The position numbers and the translations under genes were made by a program. The notes below the pieces were generated by a model that worked only from the letters and a program-made list of their open reading frames with translations, was not told the origin of the DNA and did no database searches. Source: Lamellibrachia satsuma (taxonomy: Eukaryota > Annelida > Polychaeta > Sabellida > Siboglinidae). From it: a DNA stretch of 64,000 nucleotides. Shown here piece by piece: positions 56,001-64,000 of this stretch (positions are counted from its first letter, which is position 1; the number at the start of each line of letters is the position of its first letter). The stretch covers positions 1,081,867-1,145,866 of the forward strand of contig BSQZ01000095.1 in NCBI GenBank assembly GCA_033239005.1, read 5' to 3'.

Positions 56001-56959
56001 TGGGTGTAGATGATTTGCCCCCCCCCCGGTCTTTTGCCCCTAGGTCTTTTGCCCCTAGGTCATTTGCCCCTCCAGTCATTTGCCCCTTAGGTCTTTTGCC
56101 CCCTTTTTCATTCATATAAATCAAACACAGAGATGTTTTTTTTGTATTTCATGTAATTCTGAATCACACATAATAACATAACAAATATCAGGATATTACT
56201 TCAAACGAATACAGTGTCCAAGACTCTGGAGAGTATCTGCGATGGTCTTATCCCCAGCACTGAACTGTGTGCATATGTTGACCAGTCTGTCTTGGAACTG
56301 CTTGGCAGTGCGACGTACACGGGTTGTCCAAGCTGGTTGAGTCGCATAGTGCCCTCAACAGCCGCAAAATCCTTACGTAGTGCATCTATCAGGGTCCATA
56401 TGGTTGGATGAGAATGTCAAACCAGAGTGCTGAAACCCCTGTTCCAGGCTTCACACATATTGTTAGTACGCGAGCCTCCAGCCAGGGTTGCATCATGTAC
56501 GTTCCAGAGGGTGGGGGAGTAGGATGGTGCGATGTGACGCATCCTGACCGCTGGCACTGTACCATCATCAGTGGGTGGTGCCTGGATTCGACGAAATGAC
56601 CCCGTGACATAGGTAGAGTCAAAGTATCGTACAAGATTTTCAAGTCCATCTGGAGTGTTGTCCATGAGGTACTCCATCCCCAAATGACTGCATATATAAC
56701 ACATTTTTGTTAATTTGATTCATATGCAGGTAATACAATTTGCTACCATACTTTTTGAAATTGTTGTAGTTGTTAATGATTTGATAATAAGAAATTAAAT
56801 AATTTTCACAATCACATACGAGTGCATGACCATAATTTAAAAAAAAGGGGGGCAAATGACCAGATTTCCATTAAGGGAAGGGGCAAATGACCGCAGGGGC
56901 AAGTGACCTAGGGGCAAGTGACCTAGGGGCAAAAGACCGGGGGGGGCAAGTGACCGCAA
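56001..56959. mobile_element. MULE (Mutator-like) remnant nested in copy 2
   Basis: An exact 10-bp duplication ATCCCATATA (55991-56000 and 56960-56969) flanks it. Both ends carry oppositely oriented arrays of GGGGCAA(A/G)TGACC and GGGGCAAAAGACC. Inside, minus strand, SRTNNMCEAWNRGFSTLV (56490-56420) followed after a frameshift by HPTIWTLIDALRKDF is a MULE transposase C-terminal motif. Confidence 0.85.
56417..56704 (-). pseudogene. MULE transposase C-terminal fragment
   Basis: The frame contains YFDSTYVTGSFRRI and a NNMCEAWNRGF motif. Reading is lost just past STLV, and further relics occur in other frames down to 56200. The catalytic DDE part is absent. Confidence 0.75.
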
Positions 56960-56962
56960 ATC

Positions 56963-57057
<95 letters not shown>
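56963..57057. repeat. (TA)n microsatellite
   Basis: About 90 bp of pure AT dinucleotide directly adjoining the MULE target duplication. Confidence 0.97.
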
Positions 57058-57059
<2 letters not shown>

Positions 57060-57499
57060 TTTATTTAATAAAACAATAAGTCTGTTTTACAGTTTATTTG
57101 TTTTTCGTCTTTGTTATAAGATTATAGGTTTATCTTCTCTAAACTTAGCGGGCTTACCCATCTTTGGCCCGCGGGTATGGGCCGGGCCTGGGCCTGAAAC
57201 TTGCGGGCCGGGCCGGGCCGGGCCGGGCCTGGGCCAAATATTCACGGTTTGGGTCGGGTCTGGGCCGGGCCTGGGCCTAAATTCTAGTTTGCGGGCCTGG
57301 GCCGGGCTTGACAAATTATTGCGGGCCTGGGCCGGGCCTGGACTCTAACTGCTAATTGCGGGCCGGGTTTGGGATCAAATTCTAGGCCCGCGCAGGGCAC
57401 TAAGCGGTATACGTCTGATACATGTTGACTGCTGCGCACAGGACATTAGGCGTGCGACTTTAGTAACACAAAACAGACAGCCATCACGGCAGGCCAGTG

Positions 57500-57660
57500 A
57501 TCAGCCGTAAACTAGAGCGAGTTCGTTCACGCAAGGTTCGGCTGTTGTGATTGTTTTTTTTTAAACCGGACATTGGTCTAGGAGGTTAGCACAGTTTGTT
57601 TGACGCCAAACTACTGGGAGTTTGGTACAGGGACTCACACACCACATAGGCCGCTGTATC
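57500..57660 (+). repeat. Copy of the vWA-gene upstream sequence
   Basis: GTTCACGCAAGGTTCGGCT, TTAGCACAGTTTGTTTGACG and ACTACTGGGAGTTTGG match 61105-61250 in order. It is a duplicated piece of the 5' region of the vWA-family gene. Confidence 0.75.
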
Positions 57661-57662
57661 TA

Positions 57663-57740
57663 TCTATCTAACTAAAGGAAGTTCGATTACATTTCTCCAC
57701 AACTGATAAAACAAAGACCGGGGATGATACTGTATCGAGT
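57663..57740 (-). mobile_element. LINE 3' end with (TATC)n tail
   Basis: On the minus strand GTAATCGAACTTCCTTTAG then GATAGATAGATA. The same AAGTTCGATTACATTTCT block is at 62538, next to a LINE coding end. Confidence 0.55.
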
Positions 57741-57819
57741 TGTCCAAATAAGAAAGCAAATCAATCGAAGTGTAATTTGAAGGATTAATTTTGTAATTAG
57801 TTTGAACAAAGATAGAACA

Positions 57820-57821
57820 CA

Positions 57822-57865
<44 letters not shown>

Positions 57866-57867
57866 CT
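57820..57867. repeat. (ACGC)n microsatellite
   Basis: A dozen ACGC units. Confidence 0.95.
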
Positions 57868-57869
57868 TG

Positions 57870-60020
57870 CTTGATTTCTGCCTCACGAATCCCCAGTATT
57901 TTAAAACGTGACGATCCACCTCGTTATAATACATTGGAACTGGACTTACACATGAACGAATCCACACCCCTGCAACGACATATTCGTTTCTAATGAAAGT
58001 CATGCCACAAAAAGCAGTCCATTTTATTAAAGATTGTGTTCTTTTGTTAAAATTATCGAACAAATTACATTTATCGTTAAATCGGGGCTACATGTGTTTT
58101 CGTCGAACTTCGGTCCAACCAAACCGAAATTATTATTTATTTAACAGTTTGCCCGATGATTTCATCAGCAGTAAATAACATATTTATATACAAACTAGCA
58201 AGCATGTCGCAGTCGATACGAGATAGGTTCGACAGCACGAGTCTGAAATGAGACGAGACAAACATCGAATTGCGGAAGTAGCTTCAATTACAGTTGCACA
58301 CTGCATTGATAATAATTGTAATTTGTTTTATTTTATATATTTAGTTAGTTATTTCAAATACCAACGTTGTTTATCGTTTTAGGTAATGACGGTAATATAA
58401 AAAATAGCATATGTCTATGATGAGTCAATATCATTTTATGTTTAAATCGGTTGTATTTTTCTTGACTTTGGGAAGAGATCGTGTATATAACTTTGCAACT
58501 ACATGCTGTACCCACTAGGCGAATATGTCGGGGAACTAGTCTTCAGACTTGTTGGCAAGCCATAAACGGGCAAGTCAAGTCCAAATCAATGACCACAACA
58601 TCAAGCCAAGTTTCAAGCCAATGAACTCCAAGTCAACTCTTGGATCAGAAATTCAGTCAAGACAAGACAAGTCAAGTCACTAGCGTTTACCGTTCGGCTC
58701 ATAAGTAAGTCCACTAGGTTCTAGCCATTATCATGATGACGAAATGGTGTTACATGTAAAATGGTGATGAGAGTAAACCTTGTTTAAATTAACAAATTAA
58801 CAAAGCCTTAATGATCATTATGATCATATTATGACTATTTTATCAAACATATAAAATTCAACTTCCCATTAAACGTGTCATAGGAAATGTCATTATTCAC
58901 ACAGCTCACAACTCGCTTGTGCATTTTCGTTTCTGATAGACAACACTCACTCTATATTCACTATTAGACAGCAGACCGTAGTGATATCTGATTACACTTC
59001 AGAAAGATTAGATCCGGCAGCATCTCCAATGCGAGCTGGGTGTGGACACAATAATGCCGCCATAGCTAAACACCAGATTTGTTGGCAAGTCACAAACATT
59101 TTTCTGAATTCCAAGTCAAATCAACCAAAATGTACGACTCGAGTCAGCCTCTATGACTCGAGTCCGCCTGGCGTCAGCCTCTGTGAGTCGAGTCCGCCTG
59201 GCGTCAGCCTCTGTGAGTCGAGTCCGCCTGGCGTCAGCCTCTGTGACTCGAGTCTGCCTGGCGTCAGCCTCTGTGACTCGACTAAACAAGTCTCATCTTG
59301 TGTAGAAGGTTTGCTACACACCAGAAGTTTATGCTTTGCAAGAGTCAATAAGATAAAATGGTGTAATACTCATAGTATGATTTTTTTTAACTACAGCCGT
59401 AAGACTAATATCAACTTCATCGACCTACCAAACTAATGACGCTTTTCATACAGAGAGGCCGACTGACAGTTCTACGCCGCTAATGTCACCACCAGGTGAC
59501 TCCACCTTACCGTTTTATTCCTCGCCGTGCTACTCGGCAGACTGTGTTGTACAGTTTATCATATCTAATAAATATTTGTTTTGGATGACGTTTCTAAGTC
59601 TCATTGACTAAATTTGATAAGAAGATAACGATTATGATTAATGCTTAAATTGAAAGAATACGGCGTAGACAAAGATGGAGAGAATCTTATTATAATTGAT
59701 CGTGAGTATGCTTGTATGTAAGTTTTTACGTTAAGCTACTCCTCCTAGGCGCAATGCATCTCGGGAGTCAAACTTTCATGGTTTCATCTACGACCCCACT
59801 GTCGGGTCATCTACGACCCCACGGTCGGGTCATCTACGACCCCACGGTTGGGTCATCTCAGTTTTATTTTGCCGAAATTCACCCCGCTATTGACATTTAT
59901 ACGACCAATCGAATTATGCCGTGTAGTTAGTACTCTACTACGCGAACAATTACGTACAATTGTTGACGACGTCATACGTCAACGTCAGTCAAGTGCTAAA
60001 GAAAGGTGTGGTTATTTCAC
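57870..60020. other. Gene-poor stretch with small tandem repeats
   Basis: CAAGTCAA-rich sequence (58550-58685, 59080-59120), a 30-bp tandem repeat at 59140-59285 (GTCGAGTCCGCCTGGCGTCA core, five units) and a 23-bp repeat at 59780-59857 (CATCTACGACCCCAC core, 3.4 units). No exon is recognised. Confidence 0.6.
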
Positions 60021-60025
60021 TGCAG

Positions 60026-60240
60026 GAATTCCCGTCGTGCTTGTGGCGAGCGTGATCATGACTCTTGTCATTGTCATCGCGGTGCTTGTCGTCAGAGTAT
60101 TACACATTATACGTAAAGATTGTACAAATGCAGGAAGGTGCATTTGTACCTCAGATGCGGACATTTCTAATACACAAACTAGGGGCATTGCCACCAGCAC
60201 GTGCAACTTGTCCCCCAGTCATTTTGATTTGCTCCCCTAA
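60026..60240 (+). CDS. Terminal exon encoding a transmembrane segment and short tail
   Basis: Acceptor TTATTTCACTGCAG, phase 1, then IPVVLVASVIMTLVIVIAVL plus a few hydrophobic residues, a basic stop-transfer (VLHIIRK) and about 40 residues of Ser/Thr/Cys-rich tail ending with TAA at 60238. The phase-1 entry matches the phase-1 exons of the vWA/EGF gene at 61385. It could therefore be the end of an upstream tandem paralogue, a single-pass membrane protein. No other exons of that copy are visible in the preceding 2.5 kb. Confidence 0.5.
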
Positions 60241-60310
60241 TCCTGCCTCATCCAAGGAGTGCCCATTAGTAAGCTCAAATTCATTGTTGTTGTCATGTTA
60301 TATTTACACC

Positions 60311-60440
60311 CACACCAAGGATTAGTTGAAAAAGTTTACCAACCCAGTTTATATAAACTACATATAATTAGCTATGCATACTAGATATATTATCTTAGTC
60401 TAAGTTGATCTACCAATAATCATAGTTTCTGCGAGTAAAC
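60311..60440. repeat. Dispersed repeat, copy B
   Basis: Partner of 4728-4856, just 3' of the transmembrane exon. Confidence 0.65.
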
Positions 60441-60657
60441 AATTTTACTTTGGAATATGACTGTATCTTGTATAAAAAATTAAAATGCCTTCCCTTACTT
60501 TACGGCCTGACATTCGACAGAACGAATGCAGATACAATGTGTGTTATTGTTATGCCTATGACTGACGTGTCACACATTGAGGCACATTAAAGTCAGACTT
60601 TGAAGACTTTTACGCGCCGGCCTACCCGCAGCCAAGTACCGAGGAACATACGACACA

Positions 60658-60815
60658 ATGGCGCGTGTGTGGCTCGTGTCGTTGTCGTTGATCACCTTGT
60701 TCTCTCTATTGAGTTGTCTCTAACCGACAGCCTCCGAAAATAGCACAATCAAACCCATGATCGGCGACTTCGTCAAAGACATCGAACCAAATAAAGCGGT
60801 TGATCTGGTCGACGG
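60658..60815 (+). pseudogene. Truncated duplicate of the vWA-gene first exon
   Basis: It starts MARVWLVSLSLITLFSLLSC and closely parallels the signal peptide of the gene at 61385, but codon 22 is TAA (CTCTAACCG where the intact gene has CTCCAACCG). The similarity runs through GDFVKDIEPNKAVDL and breaks off just before the vWA metal site. Confidence 0.9.
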
Positions 60816-61384
60816 TTCATCACAGAAGAAATTTTAACATAGTCGTGGGTGTAAAATAAATGGTAACACATCCCATGTATCGAAAAAATAAATTACGCAA
60901 TTATATGAAGTAACTTCCTGGTGTGCATAGTGTCGTGACCGGTAGTTCAGATATCCGGCGTTCGGAGCAAGCGACTGTGTGAACGGCCTACAAAGCAGTG
61001 CAACGAAGCGAGACATGAACGGCGCGACGCGATGCGGTGACTCACCAATTCCATGCGCGCTTCAGTGACATGAACTGCGCTTCATATTTACGTACACACA
61101 GACACAAACAACCAGTGATCGTCCGTATACCGGAGCGAGATTGTTCACGCAGGGTTCGGCTATTGTAATTGTTTTAACCTGGCATTGGTATGGGTGCTTA
61201 ACACAGTTTGTTTGACGCATCACTACTGGGAGTTAGACACAGGGATTCGTGCACCATATACGACGCGATTACACGCAGTCGTTGTGACTTCACGTTCAAG
61301 AGCCACAACAAATTTATTTACGACCCACAGAAACCACAACGGATTGCTGCGAAACGTACACAATTCAGAACTGGGTATCTCAGA

Positions 61385-62108
61385 ATGACGCGTGTGTGGC
61401 CCGTGTCGTCGTCGTTAATCGTCTTGTTCTCTCTATTGAGCTGTCTCCAACCGACAGTCTCCGAAAACAGCACAATCAAACTCCTGATCGGCGACTTCGT
61501 CAAAGACGTCGAACCAAATAAAGTGGTTGATCTTGTGTTGATCGTTGATAGATCAACGGGATTGGGCGAAGAACGATTCATCATGGAACTGAGTAAGCTG
61601 ACAGGAGCAGTACTGAGGCAATACGCCGTCATCCACCCTGAGTTTACTCGATCTGCTGTCATCACGTTCAGCGGAGACAGTCGGGTGATCTTCGACTTCA
61701 TTTCTGACAAAACGAAGACACATACGAAATGTGGCATATTCGGCGGGGACAGTCCCTCACCGTGGGATCAAGTGAGGTACATACGTGACGATGCTGCCGC
61801 CAAGGGTACCAACATGAGAGAAGCGTTCTCACAGGCAAATACGATCTTCTCGGCCGGTAGACAGAACAGGCCCAGTGCCAAGCAGATTATCCTACTGGTG
61901 ACTGACGGTGATTACAGCTCCAATGAAGATCCAATCAACAGTGCGAAGCAGCTGAAAAATAATCAAATAACCATATTCGCATGCGGTGTTGGAAACTGGC
62001 TAAAGCCGGGAAATGTGCGCATTCTTGCATCCCAGGATGGGTACTATGGTACTAATGCAAACTGGATTGACATGTTGACAAAGAATACCCTCACATCGTA
62101 CTCCACAG
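61385..62108 (+). CDS. Exon 1: signal peptide and vWA domain
   Basis: 724 nt, donor ACAG|GTGAGT, ends in phase 1. A KTHTKCGIFGG loop and VRYIRDDAAAKGTNMREAF fit the vWA helix-strand order. No stop or frameshift. Confidence 0.92.
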
Positions 62109-62841
62109 GTGAGTTGTTGTTTTTTTTATAGTGGGTCCTCTGTTTGTAATGGGTTGCGCGAGCAGGAACTCCATGTAAATCACCGTCTCCTTCTCCATAG
62201 CCTTAATAATGTAATGATGACAACGACGATGATAGATGCTAGAGAACACAGCACCTCGTTGAGGAGTCAAAGCAATAAACATACATGTTGACCTGCACCA
62301 CGTGGTTGGTTGGATATGTATCAATCTGTCTCTTTTGTAAGTTCTTTTGGTTTGGATGCATCCACAAGACAGCGTTATATATTCGAAATGGATTTTTGCG
62401 CTTTGCAATTAGTTGGAGACATCATGGTTGATGATTCATACTATTACACTAATTAACACACATACATGTATACATACGTACATACGTACACTCGGTCGTG
62501 CGTACTTGTCTAGCTGAGCATGAAGGTAATTAAAGTAAGTTCGATTACATTTCTTTACAACTGACAGAACAACGAACGGGGATGATGCTGCGTCGGTGTT
62601 GCGGTTGATGTGAAACGCTTTCACGGAGATCTTCAGATTGTCTTTGAAACGATTCTTCTACCCTCCTTGTGATCACTTACCTTCTTGTAGCTCACCGCAG
62701 AAAAGTCTTTTCGGCAGCCGGTGGTCTGGCATGCGAGCTACATGGCCTGCCTTTCGTAACTGAGACTGTAACATGATGGTGTGGATGCTGGGTAGGCCTG
62801 CTTGCGCTTGAGCAACAAACACGCACGCACCGACGCACGCA

Positions 62842-62890
<49 letters not shown>

Positions 62891-63993
62891 CGATTTCATT
62901 GTGTTATGACAAAACATGGCACGGACCATCTGGACCAAAAGACCTTTTTATTGTATTTTCAGATACACCTCCGTTGTGGGTGGATGATGAGGCGGAAGTT
63001 TGCAACAAGTCATGCGGTGCGCATGCTCAGTGTCAGTGTGATGTGTTGCGAGGCGTCACCCAGTGCAGGTGCCATAAGGGATACTACCTTGAGGACGGAA
63101 AGTGCAAAGGTAGGCTGAACGAGGTATCACGCTCAAACATGCAGTCAGCATATATAAATTCAATTATGATTTTAATCGATCACACTATGAAAAGTATTTT
63201 CTCCTAGTTGACAGTTATGCCAAGTGCATGTTGGTACTATTGTCCTTTGATGACAGCATTCGACCAATGCCAACATCAAAATATTTTTTAAATACGTATA
63301 ACGACTGTGTATTTAGTTCCGGCGAATCAGGCACGTACCCGTATTTTGGGCAGAGCAGGTGATACAGGTTATTACCAAAATAAAGTTTTAATTAAAGTTT
63401 AACTTGACAAATGCATACAGCCCACGTCCTGTCAACACGTATCGAAAGATTAATCTACACTGTTTAATAATAACACAGGTATTAGGGTTGTACTTAAGTT
63501 ACTTTGGTTCATAATTGTATTATTGACACCTTCATCGAATGATATCACGGTTTGAGTGAAAGTGGAAATGCATACTTGCAATTCTATTACGATCCACTGC
63601 GCGATGCACATCAATATTTACAAATGTTGTACATATTTATGTCGTATGTGGTTTTCGTCACATTACTTAACTCTTAAACATCCTGCTTTTATTGTTGTTT
63701 ACTGGTTTTACGAATTTTCGACCGATGTGAGTGACACCTCGTGTAAAACCAGTGTATTGTTAGATATATGGCTTATCTGATCAAATAACAATAACACATA
63801 ACATTCTGTCTCACTGAACGATGTTATATTCAACTAACGACTGTGTATCTGGTTACAGCCTGCGAATCAGGCACGTACAAGAGCGAGATTGGCAACCAAG
63901 CATGCGACCAGTGTCCCCCTCTGACGGTGACTAGCAGGACTGCTTCCGAGAGATTGGATCAATGTCAGTGTCCCCAAAATGTCAACTGCAACG
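61385..63993 (+). CDS. Secreted/membrane vWA-EGF-ephrin_rec_like protein, first three exons
   Basis: Exons 61385-62108, 62963-63109 and 63859-63993, all joined in phase 1; the gene continues past the window. Start chosen at ATG 61385 because it opens a signal peptide (MTRVWPVSSSLIVLFSLLSC); open frame upstream lacks another sensible start. Exon 1 encodes a complete von Willebrand A domain: VDLVLIVDRSTGLGEERF (metal site DxSxG rather than DxSxS) and QIILLVTDGDYSS. Exon 2 encodes an EGF-like module (CNKSCGAHAQCQCD ... CRCHKGYYLEDGKC). Exon 3 starts an ephrin-receptor-like Cys module (CESGTYKSEIGNQACDQCPP). Such mosaics are extracellular adhesion or receptor-like proteins; the ligand is unknown. 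Confidence 0.88.
62530..62830 (-). mobile_element. LINE C-terminal fragment in the vWA-gene intron
   Basis: The minus frame reads LPSIHTIMLQSQLRKAGHVA, RMPDHRLPKRLFCGELQEGK and, after frame breaks, SLKAFHIN: a LINE tail of the RWAGHV..MPDHRLPK type. A (CA)n microsatellite (62847-62888) flanks it. Confidence 0.85.
62845..62888. repeat. (CA)n microsatellite
   Basis: About twenty CA units beside the LINE fragment. Confidence 0.95.
62963..63109 (+). CDS. Exon 2: EGF-like module
   Basis: 147 nt, symmetric phase 1-1, acceptor TATTTTCAG, donor AAAG|GTAGGC. Eight cysteines. Confidence 0.9.
63299..63345 (+). pseudogene. Decayed partial copy of exon 3
   Basis: ACGACTGTGTATTTAGTTCC then GCGAATCAGGCACGTACC parallels 63837-63882, including the intron end, but the AG acceptor and first cysteine are lost and similarity stops within 50 bp. 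Confidence 0.75.
63859..63993 (+). CDS. Exon 3: ephrin-receptor-like Cys module
   Basis: 135 nt, phase 1-1, acceptor GGTTACAG, donor AACG|GTAAGG. Cysteine pattern C..GTY......C..CP with a later CQC. Confidence 0.9.
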
Positions 63994-64000
63994 GTAAGGT

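Larger units (their letters stand above)
54920..57402. mobile_element. GC-rich hAT-like element, copy 2
   Basis: TAGTGCCCTGCGCGGGCC and its inverse GGCCCGCGCAGGGCACTA bound the element. Subterminal GGGCCGGGCCTGGGC arrays and the core match copy 1. A plus-strand segment at 55877-55990 (DIRKFEEVGGAGFLELIHHT, after a TTCTTCAG acceptor) resembles the N-terminal part of a hAT transposase. It is interrupted by the MULE at 56001-56959. The flanks CGGTATA are shared, but offset by a few bases. Confidence 0.7.

Noticed and set aside
58981..59436. Protein with SSPPGVSLCE repeats
   Set aside because: It comes from a 30-bp tandem repeat and has no splice or family support on either side.

Overview
The window is animal (metazoan) nuclear DNA. 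Protein-coding sequence comes as short exons flanked by GT/AG splice sites, separated by AT-rich introns of about 0.3-4 kb that are full of transposon debris and microsatellites. Domain content (an NSD-type histone methyltransferase, a branched-chain aminotransferase, and a cluster of secreted or membrane vWA/EGF/ephrin-receptor-like genes) together with RTE- and CR1-type LINEs, a Gypsy LTR element, a tRNA-derived SINE and many TTAA-flanked DNA transposons suggests an invertebrate such as a lancelet, hemichordate or lophotrochozoan. The sequence alone does not decide which.

Layout: (1) Positions 1-3.7 kb hold a LINE 3' end and the last three exons of a plus-strand BCAT-like aminotransferase, with a large polypyrimidine tract in its penultimate intron. 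(2) Positions 3.7-8.5 kb are intergenic, between two convergent genes. (3) Positions 8.5-37.4 kb hold a minus-strand NSD1/2/3-type H3K36 methyltransferase that I assembled from 20 exons with consistent phases (about 1,479 codons: PWWP, HMG-like, four PHD fingers, PWWP, AWS-SET-postSET, PHD/C5HCH, Ser-rich tail). Its introns carry at least seven terminal-inverted-repeat DNA elements, two minisatellites and a LINE split by a hAT-like element. (4) Positions 37.4-52.4 kb are a repeat-rich region with a decayed Gypsy-type LTR retrotransposon (41.1-48.8 kb). That element has landed in a LINE, carries a GC-rich hAT-like element, and contains an inverted gag fragment inside pol. (5) Positions 52-57.7 kb hold an RTE LINE end, a 0.5 kb CA microsatellite, a SINE, and a second GC-rich hAT-like element containing a MULE with a 10-bp target duplication. 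(6) Positions 58-64 kb hold a tandem cluster of one gene family: a terminal transmembrane exon, a truncated pseudogene copy of a first exon, and the first three exons of an intact-looking vWA-EGF-ephrin_rec_like gene that runs off the right edge.

The three host loci belong to unrelated pathways (branched-chain amino acid transamination, chromatin methylation, an extracellular adhesion or receptor-like family). The main interest lies in how transposons have shaped the NSD introns (including one candidate exon whose splice donor lies in a transposon end), a GC-AG intron in the NSD PWWP domain, a BCAT C-terminus lacking its signature glycine/threonine and CXXC motifs, and the deeply nested repeats at 41-57 kb.
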